Shown: piece after piece, positions 35,260-43,882 of the stretch
Layout: every line of letters begins with the position of its first letter
Position numbering within the stretch: position 1 is the first letter of the stretch
NCBI GenBank assembly: GCA_903895725.1
Contig: CAITUV010000004.1
Location: 1 to 57,821, forward strand
Reading direction: 5' to 3'
DNA: 57,821 bases
Origin: an uncultured Myxococcales bacterium
Lineage (GTDB): Bacteria > Myxococcota_A > UBA9042 > CAIXZC01
Made by a program: the position numbers and the translations under genes
Notes under the pieces: model-generated
Seen by the model: only the letters and a program-made list of their open reading frames with translations
What the model was told of the DNA's origin: nothing
The model's database searches: none

Positions 35260-36441
35260 TTGAGCGTAGGAATCGACAGGATGGGGTTGGCGTTCCCGGG
35301 ATGGAGGGTATCCTGCCGGGAGCTCGCCGCCGCGCGAGGAGTGAGCCCGGACAAAGTGGTCCTGGGGCTGGGAGTGGAATCGTTTGCCGTCCCCATGCCC
35401 TGGCAGGATGCCGTGACCCTGGCCGGCGATGCCCTGGACGACCTGGCAGCGCAGGGGGTGGATCTGGGGCGGATCGGACGCATCGTCGTTGCCACCGAAT
35501 CCGCGCTGGACGGCTCCAAGCCCGTGGCCGCGTGGCTTGCCGGAATGTTGCGACTCGACGACGACTGCGAGGCCTTCGACGTGAAGTTCGCCTGCGTCGG
35601 AGGAGTATACGCGTTGCTCGACGGGCTCAGATTCGTGGAGTCCACGGGCCTTCCGGCCGTCGTGGTGACGACGGACATCGCAGTCTACGGTCCCGACGGG
35701 TCGGCGGAGTGCACGCAGGGAGCCGGGGCTGCTGCCCTCTACCTGGCGCCCGATCCGGGCCTGATGGCTATCGACCCGAGCCGGACCGGAACTTTCACTC
35801 GGGACGAGGACGACTTCTTCCGTCCCTTCGGCCGATTCGAAGCGGTCGTGCGGGGGCGAAAGTCGGTGGAGTGCTACCTGGCTGCCCTGACCGCGGTGGA
35901 GCGCTATCGGGAGAGATACGCCCCGGACGGGCTGCTGGCGGGAGGGCTTGACGGCATCGTGTTCCACGTCCCGTACCCGGGGTTGCCGCGCAAGGCGTTG
36001 ACGCGGTTGCTGGAAGCCGAGTCGGTGGACGAGAGCACGGCGCAGAGGCTCCGAGAGGCGGTCGAGTGGTCGGTGCTTCCTGCTGGAATAGTGGGGAATT
36101 CGTACACCGCATCACTCTTCGTGGCGCTTGCCGGTCTGGTCACTGGGCTCAAGGGGAATCGGACCTCGACCGATCTGGCCGGGCTGCGGGTGGGGATGTA
36201 CTCGTACGGGTCGGGCTCGGGAAGCCGGTTCTTCGTGGGCGAGATGCAGGGGTGCCGGGAAGCGGAAGCGCACCTGGTCCGCACGCTTGGCGGGCTGGCA
36301 GAGCTGCCGATGCTCGGTGTCGAGGACATGGAGGCGGCGTTCTACCGGAGGCAGGTTCCCGCCGGAATTCGGCCGGGGCCGGGCTGGTACGTGGCGGATG
36401 AAGATGACACGGGGTACCGACGGTATCTCCGGAGGAGCTGA
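35260..36441 (+). CDS. mvaS: Hydroxymethylglutaryl-CoA synthase
   Basis: 393 residues from TTG 35260 with GGGAG eight bases upstream. This start makes the catalytic residues fall at Glu80 (VVATES), Cys112 (VKFACVGG) and His236 (VFHVPYPG), very close to the 79/111/233 numbering of characterised bacterial MvaS. It condenses acetoacetyl-CoA with acetyl-CoA to HMG-CoA, the first committed step of the mevalonate route to isoprenoids. Also seen: GVGGVYAL-type core and NSYTASLFVAL near the end. No other mevalonate gene is in the window. Followed 23 bp later by topoisomerase VI subunit B. Confidence 0.93.
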   Translation: MSVGIDRMGLAFPGWRVSCRELAAARGVSPDKVVLGLGVESFAVPMPWQDAVTLAGDALDDLAAQGVDLGRIGRIVVATESALDGSKPVAAWLAGMLRLDDDCEAFDVKFACVGGVYALLDGLRFVESTGLPAVVVTTDIAVYGPDGSAECTQGAGAAALYLAPDPGLMAIDPSRTGTFTRDEDDFFRPFGRFEAVVRGRKSVECYLAALTAVERYRERYAPDGLLAGGLDGIVFHVPYPGLPRKALTRLLEAESVDESTAQRLREAVEWSVLPAGIVGNSYTASLFVALAGLVTGLKGNRTSTDLAGLRVGMYSYGSGSGSRFFVGEMQGCREAEAHLVRTLGGLAELPMLGVEDMEAAFYRRQVPAGIRPGPGWYVADEDDTGYRRYLRRS

Positions 36442-36464
36442 GCTCAGATCTGCGAGGGAGTGTG

Positions 36465-38210
36465 ATGTCACAGGACGAGATTCCGGGATTGCTGACGGGC
36501 AAGGCGCACAAGCCGGCGCAAGGAGGGGCACAGGGAGCGCTGCCGGCAGCGCCGGTGCAGCCGAAGCCGGCATCGGGGGCGGATTCCGGTGGGGCTTCGG
36601 AAGGCCGTGTGAAGGGAGAGCTGGCTCTCGAGGTCGCGCAGCAGGGAGCCCGAGGTCGACGCGTGGAGACTGCGGAGAGCATGGCCCGCCAGCAGCGGGA
36701 GATCTCCGTGTCGGAGTTCTTCTCGAAGAACCGCCACCTCCTGGGATTCGACAATCCGAGAAAGGCGTTGCTGACGGCCGTGAAGGAGGCCGTGGACAAC
36801 TCGCTCGATGCGTGCGAGGACGCGGCCATCCTGCCTGATCTGGACATCGAGATCCGGGACCTGGGCAACGACCGTTTCCGTGTGATGGTGCGCGACAACG
36901 GCCCCGGCATCGTCCGGGGGCAGATTCCCAACATCTTTGCCAAGCTCTTGTACGGGTCGAAGTTCCATCGGCTCAAGATGAGCCGGGGACAGCAGGGAAT
37001 CGGGATCTCGGCAGCGGGAATGTACGGGCAGATCACGACGGGAAAAGGGGTGCTCGTGATCACCCGGACTTCGCCCCGCAAGCCGGCCCTGTTCATGGAG
37101 CTGAGAATCGATACCAAGAAGAACCGCCCCGAGATCCTGCGGGAGGGGGAGGTCGTCTGGGAATCGGACCACGGCACCGAGGTGACGCTGGAGTTCTCGG
37201 GCAAGTACCAGCGCGGCCGCCAGTCGGTGGATGAGTACGTGCGGCAGACGGCCGTTGCCAACCCCCACGTTCGGATCCGCTATCGGGCTCCGGACGGAGA
37301 GGTGACGGTGTACGAGAGGAGCGCAGACCAGCTCCCGCCTCCAGTCGAGGCAATCAAGCCGCATCCCCACGGGGTCGAGCTGGGAGTCCTGCAGGTCATG
37401 CTCAAGGACTCGCATGCCCGCAGCCTGCAGGCGTTCCTGCAGCAGGAGTTTTCCCGGGTCTCGGCCCGGGTGGCGGAGCAGATCTGCGAGAAGGCGGCGC
37501 TCAGCCCCCGGGCGTACGTCAGCCGGATCAACCGGAACCAGGTCGAGCAGCTCCTCAAGGGAATCGCCGAGACGAAGATCATGGCGCCGCCGACCAATTG
37601 CGTGGCACCGATCGGGGAGGCGCAGCTCATTCGAGGGCTCGAGACCGTGGTTCCCGCTGCCTTCTACGCGTCGACGACCCGACCCCCCGCCGTTTACCGG
37701 GGCAACCCGTTCATCATCGAGGCGGCCCTGGCCTACGGCGGAGAGGGACAGGAAGGTGACCAGCCCGCACGACTGTTCCGGTTCGCCAACCGGGTACCGC
37801 TGCTGTACCAGCAGGGAGGCTGCTGCAGTGCCCTGGCCACCGCACACGTGAACTGGAAGAACTACGGCGTCCAGCAGCCCCGCGGCTCGCTGCCGGTCGG
37901 GCCGCTCACCATCGTCGTGCACATGGCCAGCGTCTGGGTCCCGTTCACCTCGGAATCCAAGGAGGCCATCGCTTCCTACCCGGAGATCGAGGAGGAGATG
38001 ACTCTGGCGCTCCAGGAGTGCGGCCGGAAGCTCCGCATCTTCCTTTCCCGCAAAAAGCGGGATGCCGAGCAGGATCGCAAGCGGAGCTACATCCAGATGT
38101 ATCTTCCGCACATTGGCGTCGGCCTGAGGGATCTCATCGGCCTCACGGAGCCCGAGGAGAACCAGGTGGTGACGACCCTGGAGGCATTGCTGCAGAGAGC
38201 GCGTGACTGA
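36465..38210 (+). CDS. top6B: DNA topoisomerase VI subunit B
   Basis: 581 residues; ATG 36465 just after an AGGGAG site (an in-frame GTG precedes it by one codon). A disordered Ala/Gly/Pro-rich N-terminus of about 65 residues precedes the GHKL ATPase: N-box EAVDNSLDA with Glu108 and Asn112, DNGPGI from Asp144, and the ATP lid SRGQQGIGISAAG at 173-185. An H2TH-like region (KIMAPPTNCVAPIGE) follows, then the transducer domain with the WKNYG switch-lysine motif. With subunit A it forms the ATP-dependent type IIB topoisomerase that relaxes and decatenates DNA. Common in archaea and plants, sporadic in bacteria. The A gene follows 41 bp later. Confidence 0.93.
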   Translation: MSQDEIPGLLTGKAHKPAQGGAQGALPAAPVQPKPASGADSGGASEGRVKGELALEVAQQGARGRRVETAESMARQQREISVSEFFSKNRHLLGFDNPRKALLTAVKEAVDNSLDACEDAAILPDLDIEIRDLGNDRFRVMVRDNGPGIVRGQIPNIFAKLLYGSKFHRLKMSRGQQGIGISAAGMYGQITTGKGVLVITRTSPRKPALFMELRIDTKKNRPEILREGEVVWESDHGTEVTLEFSGKYQRGRQSVDEYVRQTAVANPHVRIRYRAPDGEVTVYERSADQLPPPVEAIKPHPHGVELGVLQVMLKDSHARSLQAFLQQEFSRVSARVAEQICEKAALSPRAYVSRINRNQVEQLLKGIAETKIMAPPTNCVAPIGEAQLIRGLETVVPAAFYASTTRPPAVYRGNPFIIEAALAYGGEGQEGDQPARLFRFANRVPLLYQQGGCCSALATAHVNWKNYGVQQPRGSLPVGPLTIVVHMASVWVPFTSESKEAIASYPEIEEEMTLALQECGRKLRIFLSRKKRDAEQDRKRSYIQMYLPHIGVGLRDLIGLTEPEENQVVTTLEALLQRARD

Positions 38211-38251
38211 ATCCGGTAGCTTGCGGGCAACCCGCACGGGAGAGGGAGCAG

Positions 38252-39781
38252 ATGGCAGCCAAGGGAACCAGGAAGAGCAAGCAGTCGTCGGACCTGCCGC
38301 TGGCCGGCAAAGGGCGCAAGCGTGCGGCCGACGATGTAGCCTTGGACGAGGAGCTGGGGGAGAGCGAGGACCTGGCGCAGGATTCGAAGCGTGGAAGTGC
38401 GGAAGACTCCGACCCGGGCGAGGACTCCGACCGACGGGCCGAGGCGGGAGCCGACTCGGACGATGACGGCGAAATCCGGGGACGCGAGCTGACCGACGGA
38501 GTCGGCTTCGAGGGGGAGGGGGACGAGGTGCTCGAGGGGGACGAGGTGCTCGATGACGAGCTCCTGGAGGACGAGGAAATCGTCGAAGGGGACGTGATCG
38601 AGGAGGGTGACGAGGACGTGGACGGCCGCTCGGCCCCGTCCAGGCCCGACCTGGAGCGTACTCCGGCCATGGACCGGCTCATCGGCATCGGTAGGGCGAT
38701 TCATGAGCAGGTGCGGCGGGGACAGCGCCCCCATCTGACCGTCCCCATCCGGGCCCTCTCCAACGTGAGCTTCTCGACACGCCGCGGCTACTTCGTCATG
38801 GGCAACAAGCGGGCCCGCCGCACGCTGTCCTACCAGACGGTCAAGCCGTTTGCCCAGACCGTGCGCCTCATGGCATTCGCCAAGCACCTCATCGAGACCG
38901 AGGACTTCGCATCAAAAAGAGAGGTCTACTACACCTCGAAGGGCAGCTCGAAGAAGAGCGTCGTCGGCGACCGCGGTAAGGCAGGCTGGGGGCCCGCCGG
39001 CTTCCAGGACCAGTCCGAGTCCGACGCCATCATGGACGACATCGAGGCCATGGCCGGGGTCAACCGGGAGCAGCTCGGCTTCATTCCCGCGGAGCAGAAC
39101 GGGTCGGTGGCCGGCAACCTTGTCGTGATCGACACGGACCCATCGACCGGGCAACCCATCGAGATCGACTGTACCCGCTTCGGGCGGGGCAGCTACTCGA
39201 TTCCGTCGCGTGTCGAGGGAATCCGCTTCCGGACCGATGCCCGGTTCATCCTCGCGGTCGAGACCGCTGCACTGTTCGAGCGGCTCAACGGGCATGCGTA
39301 CTGGCGGACTGCCGGGTGCATCATTGTGGCCATGGGAGGGGTTCCGACGAGGGCCAACCGGCGGTTCGTCCGGATGTTGTCCGACGCCTGCGACCTTCCC
39401 GTCTACGTGTTCACCGACGGGGACCCGTACGGGTACTGCAACATCTACCGGACCATGAAAGTCGGGTCGGGGAACGCGGCCTCGGTCAACGAGTTCTTCT
39501 GCGTGCCCCGGGCCCGTCTCATCGGCGTGACTCCAAAAGACATCACCGATTACGACCTTCCGACGCACCCGCTGGACGACAAGGACCGCAAGCGGGCCCT
39601 CGATGCCATCAAGAACGACCCGTTCATCCAGAAGAACCGGAGCTGGGTGGAGGCGCTTCAGCAGATGCTGGAGATGGGGGTTCGCGTGGAGCAGCAGGCG
39701 TTTGCGGCCCGTGGGTTGAACTACGTCCTGGAAACCTACCTGCCCGAGAAGCTCAAGCGGCCGGATCTGATGTTGCCCTGA
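38252..39781 (+). CDS. top6A: DNA topoisomerase VI subunit A (Spo11-like) with acidic N-terminal extension
   Basis: 509 residues, ATG 38252. The first 35 residues are basic, and residues about 40-130 are strongly acidic (runs such as DDELLEDEEIVEGD); archaeal subunits, usually 350-400 residues, lack this. The core begins near residue 145. The winged-helix catalytic tyrosine lies in KREVYYTS (Tyr226/Tyr227). The Toprim domain has Glu337 in AVETAAL and the Asp389/Asp391 pair in TDGDPYGY. It makes the DNA double-strand break and holds the 5' ends during strand passage. All catalytic residues seem present, so the enzyme is probably functional with subunit B. Confidence 0.93.
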   Translation: MAAKGTRKSKQSSDLPLAGKGRKRAADDVALDEELGESEDLAQDSKRGSAEDSDPGEDSDRRAEAGADSDDDGEIRGRELTDGVGFEGEGDEVLEGDEVLDDELLEDEEIVEGDVIEEGDEDVDGRSAPSRPDLERTPAMDRLIGIGRAIHEQVRRGQRPHLTVPIRALSNVSFSTRRGYFVMGNKRARRTLSYQTVKPFAQTVRLMAFAKHLIETEDFASKREVYYTSKGSSKKSVVGDRGKAGWGPAGFQDQSESDAIMDDIEAMAGVNREQLGFIPAEQNGSVAGNLVVIDTDPSTGQPIEIDCTRFGRGSYSIPSRVEGIRFRTDARFILAVETAALFERLNGHAYWRTAGCIIVAMGGVPTRANRRFVRMLSDACDLPVYVFTDGDPYGYCNIYRTMKVGSGNAASVNEFFCVPRARLIGVTPKDITDYDLPTHPLDDKDRKRALDAIKNDPFIQKNRSWVEALQQMLEMGVRVEQQAFAARGLNYVLETYLPEKLKRPDLMLP

Positions 39782-39794
39782 GGGATGGGGCCAT

Positions 39795-39848
39795 GATAGG
39801 ACTATAGGACGGATGGGACGGATAGGACAGATGGAAGGCATAGGACGG
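39795..39848 (+). repeat. Degenerate ATAGGAC repeat array
   Basis: Four ATAGGAC copies and one ATGGGAC variant at roughly 10-base spacing. It is complementary to the GTCCTAT array at 40006-40068, so transcript or single strand could pair across the 34-bp repeats. Confidence 0.7.
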
Positions 39849-39871
39849 GGGGGGAACGCGGGGGGGCTTCT

Positions 39872-39973
39872 GACTGACGGCCGATGGGGCTACACGGTTG
39901 GTCGGGACTGACGGCCGATGGGGCTACCCGGTTGGTCGGGACTGACGGCCGATGGGGCTACACGGTTGGTCAC
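39872..39973 (+). repeat. Three 34-bp direct tandem repeats
   Basis: Units start at 39872, 39906 and 39940, each beginning GACTGACGGCCGATGGGGCT. They differ at one inner base (ACACGG or ACCCGG) and at the last bases. There is no spacer between copies. Confidence 0.85.
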
Positions 39974-40005
39974 GCCAGGCAACCACTCCCGCGGTTGAGG
40001 CCTTC

Positions 40006-40068
40006 CGTCCTATTGAGGCGGCGGGTCCCATTGGTCCTATTCGTCCTATGTGTCCTATTGGTCCTATG
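40006..40068 (-). repeat. Degenerate GTCCTAT repeat array, inverse of 39795-39848
   Basis: Five GTCCTAT copies and one GTCCCAT variant, mostly 9-11 bases apart, running up to about 30 bases before the start of the next gene. Confidence 0.7.
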
Positions 40069-40101
40069 TCTTTCCCCGCCGCCGCCGAGGAGGAGGTGCT
40101 C

Positions 40102-42669
40102 ATGAGCCGATGGTCCGTCGTGTGCCTGTTTACCATCATGGTTGCAGCATGCAGCAGCGGGGGTGATGGCAAGCCCGCTGACGTCCCAGCAGAATCCAGT
40201 GGAATGGATCTGGCCGCCGACGTGACGGAGCCCGAGGCTCGAGTCGGGACGGATGTGCCCGCTGTGCCCGACGTGCCCCCTGCCGGCGACGTGCCGGCTG
40301 AAGCAGTGGAAAGCGAGGTGATTGACGTTGCCCTTGCCGACGCTGTGCCCGATCAGGAAGAAGAGGTGACAGGGCCCCCGGCACCGCCCGGAGCGGAGTT
40401 CGACCGATTCTGCCAGGGAAAGAGCTGGGAGGCCACGCTCGAGCCGGCCACGGTCGGCAAGCTGTCCGGCACCTACCTCGGTGTGTACAAGGACTTCCCG
40501 GCCGGGACGATGGAGATGAGCAAGTTCGTGCCGCAGCACCCGTTCCGCGTGGACACGATTCGCGTGGCATTCGCAGGGAGCGGGAAGGCGCGGCTGCGGC
40601 TGTTGACCACTTTCGGCCGCTCCTATCCCGGCGGATATCCCGACATCAGCCAGCCCGAGGTGAACCTGACCGACCCGATCAACCTGGAGCTGTCGGAGGC
40701 CGACCCGGAGAGCTTCATCGAGATTGACGTGTCGAACCGGGGCATTTACCTGCTCCCGACGCAGCACTACGCCCTGGTGTACCACCATTTCGGGACCGAG
40801 CCGTTCCTGGCCGTCGAGTCAGTGGCAGAGGGGGAGTACTCCCGGGGGCTGATCCTCGTGCCCAAACAGTTCGAGCCCTACGGAATCGATGGCAACTACC
40901 GGATGGAGCTGGTGGGCAAGTACTTCTGCGCGTGGGATGACGGCGAGCGCTGGTTCGGCCAGGACATCGCACAGCCGTTCCACGAGGACGGTGCCACGTG
41001 GGTGGCTTTTGGCGATCTCAACGGCGACGGCCACGACGACGCCGTGATGTCGGCCGGCGGCCCTGTCGCCTACCTGGGCGACGGCAAGGGGCAGTTCACC
41101 AAGGCGGAACCGCCCTTGTTCCCGCCGAATCTCTACTCCACCATGACGGTGTTGGGGGACATGGACAACGACGGGGACGAGGATGCGTTCGCTCCCACCT
41201 GGATCGGGTGGGACAGCGACGGTGACAAGGTCACGCTCGTCGACGGCGACTGCAACGACAACGACCCAGCGGTTCATTTGGGAGGTGAGGAGGTCGAGGG
41301 GAACGGCATCGACGACGATTGTGACGGCGTGGCCGACGACGGGCTCTCCGAAGAGGACCAGGATGCCGACGGCATCACGATTGCGGACGGGGACTGCAAC
41401 GACATGCGGGCCGACATCTTTCCCGGTGCCCCGGAGGTGCCCGATTCTGCGGACAACGACTGTGACCTGGAGGCCGACGAGGACTCTCCAAACCGTATCC
41501 TCCTCAACGAGGGGGATGGCGGGTTCGTCGTGGTCCCGGATTCCGGCGTCGAGACCCGCGACCCCACTGGAGCAGCGGCCATGGGGGATGCCAATGGGGA
41601 CGGCTACCTGGACGTGTACTGGGGCAACTGGCTGCTTCACTACCCCGATGCTCCGGCCGTGCCCGACCGGTTTGCCCTGGGCAACGGAGACGGCACGTTC
41701 ACCGATGCCACCGAGGCTGCCGGCCTGGTTCCCCCGGACTTCAAGCCGTGTTACGGGACGACCTTCGTGGACTACAACGACGACGGGCTCCAGGACATCT
41801 GGGTCGGGAACTACCAGCTCAATCCCAACTTCCTGTGGGAGAACCAGGGGGATGGGACCTTCCTCAACGTCGCCAAGGAGCACGGGCTTGCCAGCGACAG
41901 CACCGGATACATGGCCGGCCACACGTATGGCGGCGACTTCGCTGACATCGACAACGACGGGGATCTGGACCTGTTCGAGCCGAATCTGGCTCATCCCCGC
42001 ACCATGCCCGACTCGGACCGCAGCCGCATGCTCATCAACCAGGGGCCTCCGGATTTCGAGTTCGTGGACAAGGCACCGGAGCTGGGCTTCATCTACGACG
42101 AGGGGGACGTAAACGCGGCCTTTGCCGACTATGACAACGACGGGGATCTGGACCTGGCTCTGGCCACGCTCTATACCGGCCACTACTCGAAGTTCTACCG
42201 CAACGACGGTCCTGGCGGCTTTGTCGACATCACCTACGAGACCAACACGGCCGTGCACGATGCCATCGGGGCTGCCTGGTCGGACGTGGACGAGGACGGC
42301 GACGTGGACCTGCTGATTGCCGACCGAGATGGTCTCAAGCACAACCAGCTCTTCATCAACCGAACCGGGCAGGAGCTGCCGTTCGTGCAGCTACAGCTCG
42401 AAGGAAGCAAGACCAATCGAAGCGGAATCGGGGCGATGGTGCGGTTGAAGGCGGGGGGCTCGACTCAGATGCGTGAGGTCAAGGGCGGCGGGCGCCACAT
42501 GAACGCCCAGGACTCCCGCATCGTGCACTTCGGCCTGGGGAAGGCGGCCACCATCGATACCGTCACGGTCCGTTGGGTGGGCGGCAAGGTCGAGTCGTTC
42601 ACGGGCATCCAGCCCAAACACCGGTACAAGCTGGTCGAAGGAACGGGAAAGGCGGAAGTGATCTGGTAG
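40102..42669 (+). CDS. FG-GAP/VCBS-repeat lipoprotein with ASPIC/UnbV domain
   Basis: 855 residues. ATG 40102 with AGGAGG seven bases upstream; an upstream in-frame ATG lies in the repeats. Lipobox MVAAC, then an acidic linker of about 70 residues. Residues 110-300 are a beta-rich region of unknown family. Then seven or so FG-GAP/VCBS calcium repeats (FGDLNGDGHDD, MDNDGDEDA, FADIDNDGDLDLF, FADYDNDGDLDLAL, WSDVDEDGDVDLLI) interrupted by two MopE-like metal motifs (DGDCNDNDPAVH, GDCNDMRADIFPG, DNDCDLEAD). The C-terminus is an ASPIC/UnbV domain (GIGAMVRLKAGG to FTGIQPKHRYKLVEG). The fold predicts a calcium-stabilised propeller with a binding role. Confidence 0.88.
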   Translation: MSRWSVVCLFTIMVAACSSGGDGKPADVPAESSGMDLAADVTEPEARVGTDVPAVPDVPPAGDVPAEAVESEVIDVALADAVPDQEEEVTGPPAPPGAEFDRFCQGKSWEATLEPATVGKLSGTYLGVYKDFPAGTMEMSKFVPQHPFRVDTIRVAFAGSGKARLRLLTTFGRSYPGGYPDISQPEVNLTDPINLELSEADPESFIEIDVSNRGIYLLPTQHYALVYHHFGTEPFLAVESVAEGEYSRGLILVPKQFEPYGIDGNYRMELVGKYFCAWDDGERWFGQDIAQPFHEDGATWVAFGDLNGDGHDDAVMSAGGPVAYLGDGKGQFTKAEPPLFPPNLYSTMTVLGDMDNDGDEDAFAPTWIGWDSDGDKVTLVDGDCNDNDPAVHLGGEEVEGNGIDDDCDGVADDGLSEEDQDADGITIADGDCNDMRADIFPGAPEVPDSADNDCDLEADEDSPNRILLNEGDGGFVVVPDSGVETRDPTGAAAMGDANGDGYLDVYWGNWLLHYPDAPAVPDRFALGNGDGTFTDATEAAGLVPPDFKPCYGTTFVDYNDDGLQDIWVGNYQLNPNFLWENQGDGTFLNVAKEHGLASDSTGYMAGHTYGGDFADIDNDGDLDLFEPNLAHPRTMPDSDRSRMLINQGPPDFEFVDKAPELGFIYDEGDVNAAFADYDNDGDLDLALATLYTGHYSKFYRNDGPGGFVDITYETNTAVHDAIGAAWSDVDEDGDVDLLIADRDGLKHNQLFINRTGQELPFVQLQLEGSKTNRSGIGAMVRLKAGGSTQMREVKGGGRHMNAQDSRIVHFGLGKAATIDTVTVRWVGGKVESFTGIQPKHRYKLVEGTGKAEVIW

Positions 42670-42711
42670 CCGCGCCAGCGGTGTTTCCTTGCCTACTGCA
42701 GACGGATCGCG

Positions 42712-42728
42712 TGCGGGCGAAGCCCGCA
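42712..42728 (+). terminator. Hairpin after the FG-GAP lipoprotein gene
   Basis: Perfect 7-bp stem TGCGGGC/GCCCGCA with a GAA loop, 43 bases after the stop. No T-run follows. Confidence 0.45.
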
Positions 42729-42760
42729 AAGGCCTCACTTCCCTCGGTACATCCGCAGGC

Positions 42761-42772
42761 GCGGGCGCCCGC
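42761..42772 (-). terminator. GC palindrome after tRNA-Pro
   Basis: GCGGGCGCCCGC is a perfect palindrome 16 bases beyond the tRNA-Pro 3' end on the minus strand. A short stem-loop only; no T-run. Confidence 0.3.
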
Positions 42773-42787
42773 GGCGTGTTAAAGATG

Positions 42788-42861
42788 TCGGGGCGACTGG
42801 ATTTGAACCAGCGACACCCAGACCCCCAGTCTGGTGCGCTACCAGGCTGCGCTACGCCCCG
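42788..42861 (-). tRNA. tRNA-Pro(GGG)
   Basis: 74 bases on the minus strand. Acceptor CGGGGCG pairs with CGCCCCG plus discriminator A; the anticodon arm is CCAGA-CTGGGGG-TCTGG, giving anticodon GGG; the T arm has GGTTCAAATCC. CCA is not encoded. It has its own promoter at 42884-42912 and follows merR on the same strand, a neighbourhood seen in several deltaproteobacteria. Confidence 0.93.
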
Positions 42862-42883
42862 ATCGACGAATCAAACGGGCGGC

Positions 42884-42912
42884 AATCTAGCGTGAGTCCC
42901 TGACGATGTCAA
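42884..42912 (-). promoter_or_regulatory. Promoter of tRNA-Pro
   Basis: On the minus strand TTGACA, 17-base spacer, TAGATT. Predicted start near 42877, about 16 bases before the mature tRNA. The -35 slightly overlaps the region just after the merR coding end. Confidence 0.6.
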
Positions 42913-42918
42913 CGAAAT

Positions 42919-43503
42919 TCAAGCAAGGGCTGGACCGGAGCGATGAGGAGCATCTTCTTCGGCTGCGCGGACAAGGTCGCTGAGCTCTTTTCGGACGAGG
43001 TTGCGCAGCTCGGAATGGGCTTGCCGTTCGAGCACGAGCTCGCGGTTGAGCACCTGTTGGCGGGCCTTGAGATCGCGGATTTCCTGGTCCTTGCGTTCGG
43101 CCTGGCGTTCGAGGAGCTGAACCTTGCGGAGGAGCTCTTCGCTCTGCCGATGGATGGACTGGGCCTCGGAGTCGGGTGATGCCACGACCGTAGGGAGTCC
43201 GGCCTCGATGGCGGCCAGGCCGTCCTTCCAGCGTCCCTTGAACTGTTCGAGGAACTTGCGGGCGCCTTCGATGGTGAGGCGCTCGAAGTGGAGGAGGCGC
43301 TGGATGAGGCGAACGAGCTCGACGTCATCCTGGGAGTAATAGCGCTGTCCCTTGAGGTTCTTTTCCGGGGCGAGCCAGGAGAACTCGGTTTCCCAGTATC
43401 GCAGGACGTGGGGCTTGACGTTGAGCTGTTGGGCGACTTCGCCGATGAGAAGGTAGTGCTTGGATCCGGGTGGTCTGCTGTCCGAGTTGTCGCTCACCGG
43501 CAT
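42919..43503 (-). CDS. MerR-family transcriptional regulator
   Basis: 194 residues. The winged-helix DNA-binding domain occupies residues about 16-90 (LLIGEVAQQLNVKPHVLRYW, then KNLKGQRYYSQDDVELV), followed by a charged coiled coil (residues about 125-180: LLRKVQLLERQAERKDQEIR). No metal-binding cysteines follow, so it is not a mercury-type sensor. The same short MerR type lies downstream of ihfA in many deltaproteobacteria. Its target is unknown. The spacing of 52 bp after ihfA suggests a shared transcript. Confidence 0.88.
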   Translation of the reverse strand: MPVSDNSDSRPPGSKHYLLIGEVAQQLNVKPHVLRYWETEFSWLAPEKNLKGQRYYSQDDVELVRLIQRLLHFERLTIEGARKFLEQFKGRWKDGLAAIEAGLPTVVASPDSEAQSIHRQSEELLRKVQLLERQAERKDQEIRDLKARQQVLNRELVLERQAHSELRNLVRKELSDLVRAAEEDAPHRSGPALA

Positions 43504-43555
43504 CCCCCCTCGTCAGTGGCGGCCGGCCGTGCTGCGGTCTAACGCGACCGAGGGA

Positions 43556-43834
43556 TCAGCGATTGAGCTGGTCCCGAAGCAACTGGCTCGGCTTGAAGGT
43601 CAGCACCTTTCGGGACGGAAGGGTGATGGCCTTTCCGGTGTGGGGATTGCGCCCCACCCGGCTGTCCTTCTGCTTGACCTCGAAGTTCCCGAAGCCGCTG
43701 ATCTTGACGTTCTCCCCGCGCAGAAGGGCCTTGCGGACGGAATCGATGAGGATGTCCACGAGGATCCCTGCCTCTTTCATCGACATCCCGCCAACTCGAT
43801 CCTTCACTTCACTGGCGAGGTCCAGCTTGCGCAT
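43556..43834 (-). CDS. ihfA: Integration host factor subunit alpha
   Basis: 92 residues. ATG 43834 has GGGAGG eight bases upstream; an in-frame GTG at 43843 overlaps that site. The HU/IHF fold is clear, with GFGNFEVK and the DNA-intercalating-arm motif GRNPHTGKAI. It bends DNA as a dimer, with roles in transcription and recombination. Assignment to alpha rather than HU rests on its place after rplT and before merR. Confidence 0.88.
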   Translation of the reverse strand: MRKLDLASEVKDRVGGMSMKEAGILVDILIDSVRKALLRGENVKISGFGNFEVKQKDSRVGRNPHTGKAITLPSRKVLTFKPSQLLRDQLNR

Positions 43835-43882
43835 CGTCGACACCTCCCGAGGCAGAGCGGTAACGTCGGAACCTGTGCGGCC

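Larger units (their letters stand above)
39782..40101. other. Repeat-filled intergenic region without a gene
   Basis: About 320 bases between top6A and an FG-GAP lipoprotein gene. It is made of a TAGGAC-type array (39795-39848), three 34-bp direct repeats (39872-39973) and an inverted GTCCTA-type array (40006-40068). No protein-like frame is visible. The ribosome site GAGGAGGAGGTG of the next gene lies at its end. Confidence 0.75.

Noticed and set aside
39872..39973. CRISPR array
   Set aside because: The three 34-bp units are directly adjacent with no spacers, and no cas gene is present in the window.
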